A stretch of DNA of 64,000 bases from Bradyrhizobium tropiciagri (GTDB taxonomy: Bacteria > Pseudomonadota > Alphaproteobacteria > Rhizobiales > Xanthobacteraceae), in assembly GCF_001189845.1 (NCBI RefSeq), contig NZ_LFLZ01000003.1:124001-188000 (forward strand), given 5' to 3'. How positions within the stretch are numbered: the stretch's first letter is position 1; each line of letters starts with the position of its first letter. The notes under the pieces were generated by a model. It was not told where the DNA came from. It ran no database searches and saw only the letters and a program-made list of their open reading frames with translations. The position numbers and the translations under genes are program-made. Shown here piece by piece: positions 49,526 to 58,391 of this stretch.

Positions 49526-50674
49526 CTAGTCGGTGCTTCTTTCGCGCGACCAGCGATTTCCCAGCGCGAGGCCATATTGATAGAGCGCACCGCCGTATTC
49601 GAGCTGCAGCTGCTCGGTGGACTGGAGCGCAACATCGACGTTCGCGCGCGCTGACTTCAAAGCGCGTGCGAGGACGGAAGCCTCATAGGCGGCCTTGGCG
49701 GTCCCTCCTGCGGTGTGGGGCCGCACGACGAACGCGGCATCGCCGGTCAGCAGGATTCGACCGAACAAGGTTTTCGGGACCGTCACGTCGCGTATGGTCT
49801 GAAGAAAAGGATCCCGCGTTTCCGAGACCAGTGCGGCCATCTTGGGATGGATCTCGCGTGATGCACGCGCCTTCAGCGCGGCAATGGTCGCCTCCGGCGT
49901 CGTGCCCCGCGGAAGCGAGGATCGATGTTGGACGCCGTTCTTGTCGGTGAGCACGTTCGCCAAGTCAGCGAGTCCAACGTGCACATACCAGACCCAGTTC
50001 AGACGGCGCGAACCTGCCGAGATCGCGCCGTCGCGTCCGGGAATGAAATACGCCAGCATATGCCCGCCGCTGCGGGCCTCGGTGAAGGTGAAGAGGTCGT
50101 CGAAAAAGGGGAGAAGATCGCGAGGCACGTCGCCTTCGTCGAGTGTCCCCCTCCAGGCGACATAGCCGGCGTATCTTGCCTCGACATCGGGAAGCAGTCT
50201 TTGCCGCGTTGGAGACCCTGAACCGTCAGCGGCCACGAACAGATCGCTTTCGATCGCAGTGCCGTCGCTTAGGGTCGCCGAAACCCTGGAGCCGATCTGG
50301 GTTACCGCCTTCACCTCGGAGCCTGCGCGATAGCATTCGTCCGGAACGGCCGCCCGCAGCGCCGCATGGACGGCCTCCCAGGACGTGAACTCCTGCGGCA
50401 TATCTTGAAGGATGCCGTCCCCGCCGTCGTGGTCGAGATATCGCCGACCGCGGCAGGACGTGAAGGGAAGGGGGCCCGCACCGTTGTCTTCGAGCAGCCG
50501 TAACAATTCGTTTTGAACCACGATCCCGGCGCCTCGGGCCAGCATCGGGCCGGGCGTACGTTCATGCACGCTGACGGTTGCGCCAAGTTTTCGAAGGACA
50601 ATCGCATTGCACAGCCCGGCGACCGACCCGCCGCTGATCGTCACTTTGAAGTCGTGCTCGGCATGCCAACTCAT
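49526..50674 (-). CDS. FAD-dependent aromatic monooxygenase 1
   Basis: 382 residues from ATG 50674. The FAD site is seen in ISGGSVAGLCNAIVLRKLG and VHERTPGPMLARGAGIV, the DG motif in FVAADGSGSPTRQRLLPD and the GD motif in ILLTGDAAFVVRPHTAGGTA. The RRLNWVWYVH stretch is shared with the two other monooxygenases in this window (50716 and 58392) and with 2,6-dihydroxypyridine 3-hydroxylase-like proteins. It likely hydroxylates an aromatic or N-heteroaromatic ring with NAD(P)H and O2. It is 41 bp downstream of its paralogue. Confidence 0.85.
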   Translation of the reverse strand: MSWHAEHDFKVTISGGSVAGLCNAIVLRKLGATVSVHERTPGPMLARGAGIVVQNELLRLLEDNGAGPLPFTSCRGRRYLDHDGGDGILQDMPQEFTSWEAVHAALRAAVPDECYRAGSEVKAVTQIGSRVSATLSDGTAIESDLFVAADGSGSPTRQRLLPDVEARYAGYVAWRGTLDEGDVPRDLLPFFDDLFTFTEARSGGHMLAYFIPGRDGAISAGSRRLNWVWYVHVGLADLANVLTDKNGVQHRSSLPRGTTPEATIAALKARASREIHPKMAALVSETRDPFLQTIRDVTVPKTLFGRILLTGDAAFVVRPHTAGGTAKAAYEASVLARALKSARANVDVALQSTEQLQLEYGGALYQYGLALGNRWSRERSTD

Positions 50675-50715
50675 TCGCTTCTCCCAGTTCGCAATTTCGA
50701 AGACCATGCTGGCGC

Positions 50716-51825
50716 TCACATCAGATGGATGCCAAGTTCGCGACCGGATGCGGCGATAGCTCTGCCCGCCTGAACTCGTTCCTGAGCAAAGTTGCGCAGC
50801 GCGCTCTCGAGCGGAGCCGATGAGAGATGTTTTTGCAGCGCCATGGCGTCCGCCGCAGCCTTCGCGATTCCCATCCCGGTGTGCGGCCGCAGGACAAACG
50901 CCGCGTCGCCGACCAGAACGATCCGTCGCGACGCCATCCGCTCGGTTTCGTAGTCGAAGATGCCCTGCACGAAGGGTTGGGCCGTCGCTTCGATCGCGGC
51001 AGCGAAGGAGCCCGGGAGCAGTCGCCTGGCATCGCCGACGAGCCGTTCACGCGCGTGGTCGGAAAGCGCGCCCGGCGGCAGCGAGTATGGGTGAATGCGG
51101 CTCTCACGGTCCGTGAGAACCTCATCCCGGGCACTCGTTCCGGCCGCAGGTTGATACCAGACCCAATTGTATCTCCGGCGTCCGGTCTCGGTTTCGCCGT
51201 TGGGGCCGGGCACCAGGAAGCCGATGGCATGGGACTGGGGCATTCGAAAATATGCGAAGCGGTCGAGGAGCTGTTCTGCCGCAAAGTTCGGCAGGGCAAG
51301 TTCCGGAAGCAGACCGCGCCATCCGACGTAGCCGGCGTACGAATTCGTGGCGGACGGGCCGTCGACCGCGCGACGCGCGACGGATGCTATTCCATCAGCG
51401 CCGACGACCAGGTCCGCGATCGCTTCGCTTCCGTCCTCGAAGCATACAGTGACCCGATCGGCCTCCTCGCGAAGGTGCTCGACCTTCCTGTCGAGCAGAT
51501 ATGCGCCTTCCGTCATGTGCTCTCGGAAGACACGATGGACGGAATCCCACGATAGCTGCATCTGAGGCGGCATCTGGGTGACAGCCGGAGATCCTGCGCC
51601 ATCGAACACGATGCGTTCTCGTGCGACCACGCCGACCCGCGCCACGTGTTCGCATCCGGAAGCGCGCAGGATCGCGAACGTTTCGCGCTTGCCCAGGAGG
51701 CCCGCGCCGCGTCCCTCGAGCCCATGGACCGAGCGTTCGTAGACCATGACATCGTGTCCATGCTGTCGAAGCAGCGTTGCGGTGAATAGTCCTGCGAGAG
51801 AACCCCCGACGACCGCGATGCGCAT
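50716..51825 (-). CDS. FAD-dependent aromatic monooxygenase 2
   Basis: 369 residues from ATG 51825. It has AVVGGSLAGLFTATLLRQHG, YERSVHGLEGRGAGLLG, VVGADGIASVARRAVDG and VLVGDAAFVLRPHTGMGIA with RRRYNWVWYQP. Group A flavoprotein hydroxylase, same subfamily as the proteins at 49526 and 58392 and about 28 bp downstream of the MFS gene. Two adjacent paralogues suggest successive ring hydroxylations or two substrates. Confidence 0.86.
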   Translation of the reverse strand: MRIAVVGGSLAGLFTATLLRQHGHDVMVYERSVHGLEGRGAGLLGKRETFAILRASGCEHVARVGVVARERIVFDGAGSPAVTQMPPQMQLSWDSVHRVFREHMTEGAYLLDRKVEHLREEADRVTVCFEDGSEAIADLVVGADGIASVARRAVDGPSATNSYAGYVGWRGLLPELALPNFAAEQLLDRFAYFRMPQSHAIGFLVPGPNGETETGRRRYNWVWYQPAAGTSARDEVLTDRESRIHPYSLPPGALSDHARERLVGDARRLLPGSFAAAIEATAQPFVQGIFDYETERMASRRIVLVGDAAFVLRPHTGMGIAKAAADAMALQKHLSSAPLESALRNFAQERVQAGRAIAASGRELGIHLM

Positions 51826-51853
51826 GCCTGATAACCTCCGGATCGCCGATGCT

Positions 51854-53062
51854 TCAGTGACGCGACGCGTTGCCGGTCCGGGATGCGAGCGTCGGTAGCT
51901 GCAGCAGCAGGCCCGCGGCCGCAAGCACAGCCCCGTAGCCGCAGACACCGAGCCAGGACAGATGCGCATAGGCCCAACTCGCGCCGAGGGATCCGAGCGA
52001 GCCGCCGAGGAACATCGCGGTCATGAACACGGTATTCAGCCGGCTGCGCGCCTCCGGGCGGAGCGCGAAGATCAAATGCTGATTTGAAACCAGCGCGGCA
52101 TTGACACCGACATCCAGCAACACCACTCCGATGACCAGTCCCGCGACGGCGTTCCAGCCGGCGAAAACCACCCATGAGAAAAGCGATATGGCAGCGGCGA
52201 TCGCGACCATAAGGTGAGAACCCCGCCTATCGGCGACCCGACCCGCGAGGGGCGCAGCAAGGATGCCCGATGCCCCGATCACACCGAACAGCCCGGCGAT
52301 TTCCGGTCCGAGCCCGAATGCGGGTTCCTGAAGGTGAAGGGACAGCACGGTCCAGAAAGCGATGAACGAGGCGAACAGCATCGCTTGCGTCGCCGCGGCA
52401 AGGCGCAGCGCGGGCTCCTCGACGAGGAGGTGCACGAGCGAATGCAGCGCGGCAACGTATCCGATCTTTTGCGTCGGATGGTGCCGCGGCAGGATCGAAC
52501 GGACCAGCGCGGCGGCACCGAGTGCCAAAGGCGCGCCCAGCCAAAACATCTCGCGCCATCCGAAATGCGATCCGACGAAGCCGGCGATGGTGCGGCTGAG
52601 GAGAATGCCGCCCAATATTCCACTGACGACTGTTCCGACGGCAGCCCCCCTTGTCCGATCGTCGGCAAGCGTCGCAGCGAATGGGACGATCTGCTGGGCC
52701 ACCGTGGCCGCTACGCCTAGCGCAAGCGAGGCTGCGATCAATGTGGCCGCTGAGGGGGCGGCCGCGGCGAGTGCGAGAGCCGCCGCGAGAACGATGAATT
52801 GCGCAGCAATGAGGCGCCGGCGCTCGACAAGGTCACCCAACGGCACCAGCAAGAGCAAGCCGACGGCGTAGCCGAATTGTGTGGCCGTCGGGATCAGACC
52901 GATTATCGAAGAGTTCGGGAAGTTTGCCTCGATCAGGCCGAGCAGAGGCTGGTTGTAGTAGATGTTTGCGACCGCGATCCCTGCGCAAACCGCCATAGCG
53001 AATGTACGCGCCCGTGTGAGCTCGGGCGCCTTTTGGGCCGTCGCAATCGTTGACGTCTGCAT
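51854..53062 (-). CDS. MFS transporter (drug:H+ antiporter type)
   Basis: 402 residues, 12 membrane helices. The loop motif LLVPLGDLVERRRLIAAQF and the early IAVANIYYNQPLLGLIEANF match the YnfM/AraJ-like group of MFS exporters. It is the first gene of the leftward unit that continues into two monooxygenases and perhaps the Old Yellow Enzyme. A perfect TTATCAATTGATAA palindrome is 79 bp upstream of its ATG, so the unit is probably TetR-controlled. It may import or export the aromatic substrate. Confidence 0.87.
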   Translation of the reverse strand: MQTSTIATAQKAPELTRARTFAMAVCAGIAVANIYYNQPLLGLIEANFPNSSIIGLIPTATQFGYAVGLLLLVPLGDLVERRRLIAAQFIVLAAALALAAAAPSAATLIAASLALGVAATVAQQIVPFAATLADDRTRGAAVGTVVSGILGGILLSRTIAGFVGSHFGWREMFWLGAPLALGAAALVRSILPRHHPTQKIGYVAALHSLVHLLVEEPALRLAAATQAMLFASFIAFWTVLSLHLQEPAFGLGPEIAGLFGVIGASGILAAPLAGRVADRRGSHLMVAIAAAISLFSWVVFAGWNAVAGLVIGVVLLDVGVNAALVSNQHLIFALRPEARSRLNTVFMTAMFLGGSLGSLGASWAYAHLSWLGVCGYGAVLAAAGLLLQLPTLASRTGNASRH

Positions 53063-53407
53063 CGCTGCAATCCTCGTTCGCCGGTGCGCCGTTCAGTGTC
53101 CACGTCGCCGGCTCTTGACTTCAAGCAGGTCCGAAGCTAATTATCAATTGATAAATAACAAGGCGTCGTCACGAACTGATTGCGGCCTGTGTTTATCGGT
53201 GCGCGAACGCGGCCCGCGCGCCGGCTCTTCGCGCGCGAATCCGTTGCTTACCTACGCCTTGAGCAAGCGGGTGTATTGGACGTCGTGTGTATGCTTTGGA
53301 TTGGCTCGCCGCGCTGTGATCGGGAGATCGTGCAAGCCGCGCGCGAAATTGAAAAGAAGCTGCTTCGATCCTCCTGATATGGCGATCGTATCCGGGAGGA
53401 AAGGGCG
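53063..53407. other. Intergenic region, divergent promoters
   Basis: 345 bp between the MFS gene and the divergent cytochrome gene. It holds the TTATC-N4-GATAA palindrome at 53141. A short open frame at 53180-53377 (65 residues) has no ribosome site and no recognised family and is not called. Confidence 0.55.
53141..53154. promoter_or_regulatory. TTATC-N4-GATAA operator, copy 1
   Basis: TTATCAATTGATAA is a perfect palindrome, followed by ATAAC. The same motif plus trailing ATAA occurs twice more beside the TetR gene (58280, 58330). It is a candidate TetR operator for the MFS/monooxygenase unit and the divergent cytochrome/Mo-hydroxylase unit. Confidence 0.7.
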
Positions 53408-54709
53408 ATGAGGCTCAGGTTTGTTCTGCTTGTGCTGATTGCCATCGGTGCGCTCGGCGGCACCGCGGCGCTTCTCTATGCGTGGGAATCGCCAATTCCT
53501 CCCATTGATCCGCGGTCGTTCGGTGCGCCGGATCGGGCGCTGGTACGTCGCGGAGCCAGCCTTGCGCTCATTGGGGACTGCGCCACATGTCATACGGCAC
53601 CCGGCGGAGTCCCCTATGCGGGAAGGCTCGCGATGCCGACGCCCTTCGGGACGATCTACTCCACCAACATCACCCCCGATCCGGAAACAGGCATCGGGCG
53701 ATGGTCGATACAGGCGTTCATGCGTGCCCTGCGGTCCGGGGTTGATCGGGAAGGCCGCCATCTGTACCCGGCTTTCCCGTACGATCATTTCACGCGCGTG
53801 TCGGACGATGACGCGAGGGCGCTCTACGCCTTCTTCATGTCGATCGATCCAGTCAATTCGTCCGCACCATCCAACGCGCTTCCGTTTCCGCTCAACGTGC
53901 GTCTGACATTGGCTGGCTGGAAGCTCCTCTTCTTGCGCCAGGCGCGTTTCGTCGCCGACCCGTCGAGGGATGAAAGGTGGAACAGGGGAAAGTATCTAGT
54001 CGATGGACTGGGCCACTGCGGTGCCTGCCATTCTCCGCGAAATCTGCTCGGCGCAGAAAAGGCGTCAGCCGAATTTGAAGGTGGCGAGGCCGAAGGCTGG
54101 CGAGCCTATGCGCTCGGCCGATACTCGCAATCGCCCGTCGCATGGGACGAAGCCGCCCTCACGGATTACCTCGCGAACGGCTCGCATCCTCTGCATGGGA
54201 CTGCGCAGGGACCCATGGCGAACGTGGTCGACAATCTGGCCCAGGTCGATCCTGCTGACGTGAGCGCGATGGCCTACTATCTCGCCTCGCTCGGCAAGAG
54301 TGAGGGGCGGAACAAATCGGAGAGAGTTCCCTTTGGTCCGGGACGCCTGCCGCAGGCCGCCGGCGCGCAGGCGGCGACGCCTTCTATTCCATCCGAGCCC
54401 GGGGGCGCGATCTATGCCACCGTCTGCGCGTCATGCCACGAAGGCGACAGACCTCCACCGCTGGGCGGCGCAAGACTCGATCTCTCCACCGCGGTCACGG
54501 ACGACGCGCCCGCGAACCTGATCAACCTGGTGTTGAATGGCATACCCGCGGCTGGCGCTTCCGCGCGTCCGATCATGCCGGGCTTTGGCGATGTCCTTGG
54601 CGACCGTCAGATTTCGGATCTCTCCAACTATCTGCGTACCAGGTTCGCAGGAAGGAGCCCGTGGGACGGGTTGGCCGAGGCGGTTGCTGAAGCCAGAGGC
54701 GGCCGATGA
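53408..54709 (+). CDS. Triheme cytochrome c, electron acceptor subunit
   Basis: 433 residues with an N-terminal signal/anchor (RFVLLVLIAIGALGGTAALL). Three CXXCH haem sites are CATCH (Cys58-His62), CGACH (Cys204-His208) and CASCH (Cys340-His344), each with a downstream Met candidate. This matches the cytochrome subunits of membrane alcohol, aldehyde and nicotinate dehydrogenases. The next two genes encode a 2Fe-2S and a Mo-hydroxylase subunit, so it should carry electrons from ring hydroxylation to the respiratory chain. In NicB of Pseudomonas this cytochrome part is fused; here it is separate. Confidence 0.9.
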   Translation: MRLRFVLLVLIAIGALGGTAALLYAWESPIPPIDPRSFGAPDRALVRRGASLALIGDCATCHTAPGGVPYAGRLAMPTPFGTIYSTNITPDPETGIGRWSIQAFMRALRSGVDREGRHLYPAFPYDHFTRVSDDDARALYAFFMSIDPVNSSAPSNALPFPLNVRLTLAGWKLLFLRQARFVADPSRDERWNRGKYLVDGLGHCGACHSPRNLLGAEKASAEFEGGEAEGWRAYALGRYSQSPVAWDEAALTDYLANGSHPLHGTAQGPMANVVDNLAQVDPADVSAMAYYLASLGKSEGRNKSERVPFGPGRLPQAAGAQAATPSIPSEPGGAIYATVCASCHEGDRPPPLGGARLDLSTAVTDDAPANLINLVLNGIPAAGASARPIMPGFGDVLGDRQISDLSNYLRTRFAGRSPWDGLAEAVAEARGGR

Positions 54710-54750
54710 GTCGACGTCCCACAAGAATCCAGAAGGCTCGGTGAAGCACC

Positions 54751-55239
54751 ATGACAACCTTGATCATCAACGGCGAAAGCCGATCCGTCGCGGCGAGCCC
54801 TGATACGCCGTTGCTCTACGTCCTCAGGGACGAGCTCGGCCTGAACGCCGCGAAATACGGTTGCGGGCTCGGCCAATGCGGAGCTTGCACCGTCATCGTC
54901 GATGGCAAGGCGGTCTTCTCCTGCGTAACGGCGGTAACGGTGCTGGAGGGACGTGCAGTCACCACGCTGGAAGGACTCGGAAGCCATGATGCGCCTGGCC
55001 CGATGCAGCTGGCGTTCATCGCCGAGCAGGCCGCACAATGCGGCTATTGCATTCCCGGCATGATGATGCGTGCGCAGGCGTTGCTAAATCGCGATCCCCA
55101 CGCCACCGATGAGGCAATCAGAGCGGAACTGCAGCCTCATCTCTGCCGCTGCGGCACGCACATGCGGATCTTGCGTGCGATCCGGCGCGCGGCGGAGGAG
55201 ACGAGGCCGAAGGCCGCAGAGTCGAGGACAGGTCGATGA
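54751..55239 (+). CDS. 2Fe-2S subunit of a molybdenum hydroxylase (NicA/IorA-like)
   Basis: 162 residues. The plant-ferredoxin cluster ligands are Cys38, Cys43, Cys46 and Cys58 (YGCGLGQCGACTV and FSC), and the second cluster ligands Cys97, Cys100, Cys132 and Cys134 (QCGYC and LCRCG). This is the small subunit of xanthine-oxidase-family hydroxylases such as nicotinate dehydrogenase and isoquinoline 1-oxidoreductase. The stop overlaps the large-subunit start by four bases. No FAD subunit is present, so electrons go to the cytochrome. Confidence 0.93.
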   Translation: MTTLIINGESRSVAASPDTPLLYVLRDELGLNAAKYGCGLGQCGACTVIVDGKAVFSCVTAVTVLEGRAVTTLEGLGSHDAPGPMQLAFIAEQAAQCGYCIPGMMMRAQALLNRDPHATDEAIRAELQPHLCRCGTHMRILRAIRRAAEETRPKAAESRTGR

Positions 55240-57464
55240 CGCAAGCAATTTCTCGGCGCAGCGTTCTGACCGGCGCCGGCGCGCTCATCGTCGCCTTCCG
55301 GCTGTCCGGGGCGCAGGCACAGACAGAGACCGGCACGGGCGGCGCGCCGTCGAAGCATGGTTTGCCGGGGAGCCTCGACGACACGCCGAGGATCGACGCT
55401 TGGATTCGCATCGACGCGTCAGGCGCCGCTTCGATCCTCACCGGAAAGGCCGAGCTTGGTCAGGGCCTCAAGACGGCGCTGCTTCAGGTCGCCGCGGAGG
55501 AGCTCAAATTGCCGCTCGGCAGGCTATCGCTGGTTACGGCCGACACGGCGCGGACGCCCAATGAAGGTTACACGGCTGCCAGCCACTCGATGCAGGACTC
55601 CGGCACCGCGATCAGGCATGCCGCAGCGCAAGCGCGAGAGCTACTCAAGGACGAGGCGGCTCGCAGGTTCGGTGTGCCCGCCAACGCACTTCAGGTGCGC
55701 GACGGCCAGGTGTTCGGCGCTAACGGCAAGCGCCTCTCCTATGGCGAACTGGTTCGCGATCAGCTGCTGTCGGTCGACGCCACCCCGACCTCGCGCCTGA
55801 CCTCGCCTGCAGACTTTACCGTGATGAGCCAGCCAGTGCCGCGGGTGGATATTCCTGCCAAGGTGACGGGTGGGGCGGCTTACGTCCAGGATATGCGCCC
55901 TGACGGGATGCTGCACGGTCGAGTCGTCCGGCCGCCGAGTTACGGCGCCACGTTGCGGGACTGCGATACTTCTCCAGTTGAGAAGATACGGGGAGTCGTC
56001 AAGGTCATACGCGACGGCAATTTCCTCGGCGTCATTGCGGAGCGCGAGTGGACCGCGGTGCAGGCGATGCGAACGCTCGCGGCCACGACGACGTGGATCG
56101 AACGGCAGGAGTTGCCGGACGAGGCAGATTTGCCGGCAGCATTGATGAGCCTGCCTTCGCGTGACTCGACCATTCGCGACACTGGAAGTCCGGGCAACCC
56201 GGGAATTCTGGTCGAGGGCACCTTCAGCAGACCCTATCTGACGCACGGATCAATCGGACCGGCATGCGCGCTTGCGCAATTCGCGGATCAAAAGCTCACG
56301 GTGTGGACTCATACCCAAGGCGTGTTCTTCCTGCGCGACGCGATCGCCGGCATGCTGCGGATGCCTACCGAGAACGTGCGCTGTGTCCACGCCGAGGGCG
56401 CCGGATGTTACGGCCACAATGGCGCCGATGATGCCGCAGCCGATGCGGCGATGCTCGCCCTCGCAGTGCCTGGGCGGCCGGTCAGGGTCCAACTGATGCG
56501 CGAGCAGGAGCACGCGTGGGACCCGTTCGGGCCCGGCATGGTGGTCAAGCTGAGAGCGACGGTCGGAACCGACGGTGCCATTGCCGATTGGCACCACGAA
56601 GTATGGAGCCAGTCGCATATGATGCGGCCCGGCCCGCCGGGAACGCTGATCGCCGCCAGACTGAAATCGGACGCCTCTCCGCCGGCGCCGCCCGTCGCCC
56701 TTGCGCAGCCCGAGGGAGGCGGCGACCGGAACGCGATTCCGCTCTACGCGATCGCGAACTGCAAGGTGATCAGCCACTTTCTGCCCGATATGCCCTTGCG
56801 CGGCTCGTCCATGCGCTCGCTGGGCGGCTATCTCAACGTCCTCTCGATCGAGAGCGTCATTGACGAATTGGCAGTCCGTTCGGGCCAGGATCCCGTGGCG
56901 TTCCGGCTTCGCCACATCGAAGATCCGCGCGCGCGCGACGTCATCGAGGCTGCGGCGTCACGCTTCGGGTGGACCGCGCGGGTCAAGTCTTCGGAAAGCA
57001 CGGGATTCGGGTTTGGTTTCGCACGCTACAAGAATCTCGAAGCCTGGTGCGCGGTGGCGGTCGAGATCGAGGTTCCCCGATTGAGCGGCGTGGTTCGCAT
57101 CCGTCGCGTCGTGGCGGCGGTGGACACCGGGCAGATTGTGAACCCGGATGGGGTCCGCAACCAGATCGAAGGCGGCATCCTGCAGGCTGCGAGTTGGACG
57201 CTGTTCGAGCGGGTGACGTTCGACCGCACCCGCGTGACGTCGGTGGATTGGTCGGCCTATCCGATCATGCGTTTCGATAGCGTTCCGGAGTCAGTCGACG
57301 TCCATCTGGTAGACCGGCCGGGCGATGCATTCTATGGCGTCGCCGAGGCTGCGCAAGGACCGACCGGAGCCGCGCTTGCGAACGCAATCAGGGACGCGAC
57401 GGGAACTCGGCTACACGAACTTCCCTTGACGCCGGCACGCATCAGAAAAGCGATATCGAGGTGA
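55236..57464 (+). CDS. Molybdopterin subunit of a molybdenum hydroxylase (NicB/IorB-like)
   Basis: 742 residues. An N-terminal SRRSVLTGAGALIVAF stretch with twin Arg looks like a Tat signal, so the complex is probably periplasmic. Two Mo-binding modules follow: AELGQGLKTALLQVAAEELK, PAKVTGGAAYVQDMRPDGML and VHAEGAGCYGHNGADDAAAD. The catalytic Glu is probably in YGVAEAAQGPTGAALANAI near the C-terminus. It is the hydroxylating subunit for an N-heteroaromatic such as nicotinate, quinoline or isoquinoline; the exact substrate is not predictable. Unlike NicB (about 1190 residues), it has no fused cytochrome. Confidence 0.9.
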   Translation: MTQAISRRSVLTGAGALIVAFRLSGAQAQTETGTGGAPSKHGLPGSLDDTPRIDAWIRIDASGAASILTGKAELGQGLKTALLQVAAEELKLPLGRLSLVTADTARTPNEGYTAASHSMQDSGTAIRHAAAQARELLKDEAARRFGVPANALQVRDGQVFGANGKRLSYGELVRDQLLSVDATPTSRLTSPADFTVMSQPVPRVDIPAKVTGGAAYVQDMRPDGMLHGRVVRPPSYGATLRDCDTSPVEKIRGVVKVIRDGNFLGVIAEREWTAVQAMRTLAATTTWIERQELPDEADLPAALMSLPSRDSTIRDTGSPGNPGILVEGTFSRPYLTHGSIGPACALAQFADQKLTVWTHTQGVFFLRDAIAGMLRMPTENVRCVHAEGAGCYGHNGADDAAADAAMLALAVPGRPVRVQLMREQEHAWDPFGPGMVVKLRATVGTDGAIADWHHEVWSQSHMMRPGPPGTLIAARLKSDASPPAPPVALAQPEGGGDRNAIPLYAIANCKVISHFLPDMPLRGSSMRSLGGYLNVLSIESVIDELAVRSGQDPVAFRLRHIEDPRARDVIEAAASRFGWTARVKSSESTGFGFGFARYKNLEAWCAVAVEIEVPRLSGVVRIRRVVAAVDTGQIVNPDGVRNQIEGGILQAASWTLFERVTFDRTRVTSVDWSAYPIMRFDSVPESVDVHLVDRPGDAFYGVAEAAQGPTGAALANAIRDATGTRLHELPLTPARIRKAISR

Positions 57465-57521
57465 CTGCCCGCCGCTTGATGGACGCAGGCCTTTTCCTTC
57501 CGGGGGCGCGAGACGGCGTGC

Positions 57522-58193
57522 CTACACGGTCTCCTTTGCCGGCAGGATAGAGCGAATGCCGCCGAGGAACGTTGTCACCTTCGCGTCGATGATCGAATTG
57601 ACGTCCGTTTCGAGTGGCATCGAATAGATGAACTTGCGCACCCCGAGATAGAAGATCGCCGCGTGAAGGCCCCAAACCATCTCGATTTCGAGAACGGTGA
57701 TCGGGAGGTCGCGGGTCGACGGGCGCCCATACTCGAACCTGATTTCCTCGATCAGCTTCTCGAACGCGCGTTCGCGCAGCATCTTGAGATAGCGTGCGTT
57801 CAATCCGAGGTCCTTCAGGCCCGCGAACATGAACAGGCGGATCCACTCATAAGTGAGAATGACCCCAGCGTACTCGCGATAGAACTGGATCAGCCTGGTC
57901 TTGAGCGGGACCGAGCGATCGGTGATGATCGCCTCCCATGAAGGCCTCCATCGTTCGACGAACACCTCCTGATAGACCCGCTCTATGAGGGCTTCCTTGC
58001 TCGGGAAGTAGCGATAGAGCAGGGGTTGGGTGATCCGCAGCCGTCTCGCGAGCTCGCGGGTTTGCCCCTCGAATCCATACTCGGCGAAGAATGAGACCGC
58101 CTCTCGCGCGATGATGCCTTCCCGCTCGGACGGGTCCAGCCTTTGCTGCTCTCGGATAGACGTCCTGGAACGCGCTCTGTTGGGCTTCTTCAC
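57522..58193 (-). CDS. TetR-family transcription regulator
   Basis: 223 residues. The HTH lies at about 25-70: REGIIAREAVSFFAEYGFEG, RELARRLRITQPLLYRYFPS and KEALIERVYQEV. The C-terminal ligand domain has no recognised family. It is divergent from monooxygenase 3 with two TTATC-N4-GATAA copies between them, and converges on the Mo-hydroxylase gene. It probably represses itself, monooxygenase 3/transporter, and the MFS and cytochrome units that share the motif. Confidence 0.88.
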   Translation of the reverse strand: MKKPNRARSRTSIREQQRLDPSEREGIIAREAVSFFAEYGFEGQTRELARRLRITQPLLYRYFPSKEALIERVYQEVFVERWRPSWEAIITDRSVPLKTRLIQFYREYAGVILTYEWIRLFMFAGLKDLGLNARYLKMLRERAFEKLIEEIRFEYGRPSTRDLPITVLEIEMVWGLHAAIFYLGVRKFIYSMPLETDVNSIIDAKVTTFLGGIRSILPAKETV

Positions 58194-58279
58194 CGGATTC
58201 GTGGGTTTGAGGGCAAATCTGCAGCTTCATACACTGATTTGCTGCCGGAGCCGATCCCGGAGCCCCTGTCACTTTTTGT

Positions 58280-58293
58280 TTATCGAATGATAA
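58280..58293. promoter_or_regulatory. TTATC-N4-GATAA operator, copy 2
   Basis: TTATCGAATGATAA followed by ATAAG; it is centred about 93 bp from the TetR ATG and 105 bp from the monooxygenase ATG. Confidence 0.68.
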
Positions 58294-58298
58294 ATAAG

Positions 58299-58316
58299 CA
58301 TTGACGCCAGTCAATG
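58299..58316. repeat. Inverted repeat between the TetR operators
   Basis: CATTGAC and GTCAATG are 7-bp arms around a GCCA spacer. It lies between operator copies 2 and 3 and may be a further binding site or promoter element. Confidence 0.45.
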
Positions 58317-58329
58317 TCGTGCACATAAT

Positions 58330-58343
58330 TGATCAAACGATAA
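58330..58343. promoter_or_regulatory. TTATC-N4-GATAA operator, copy 3 (one mismatch)
   Basis: TGATCAAACGATAA followed by ATAAC differs from the consensus at its second base. It is 49 bp before the monooxygenase ATG at 58392, close to where a repressor would block the promoter. Confidence 0.6.
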
Positions 58344-58391
58344 ATAACGAACAATGTTGACCGGTCTAACCGCACCCAAGGGAGGCTGCTG

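Noticed and set aside
53180..53377. 65-residue open frame in the MFS/cytochrome intergenic region
   Set aside because: No Shine-Dalgarno, no family, and it overlaps the likely divergent promoter region.
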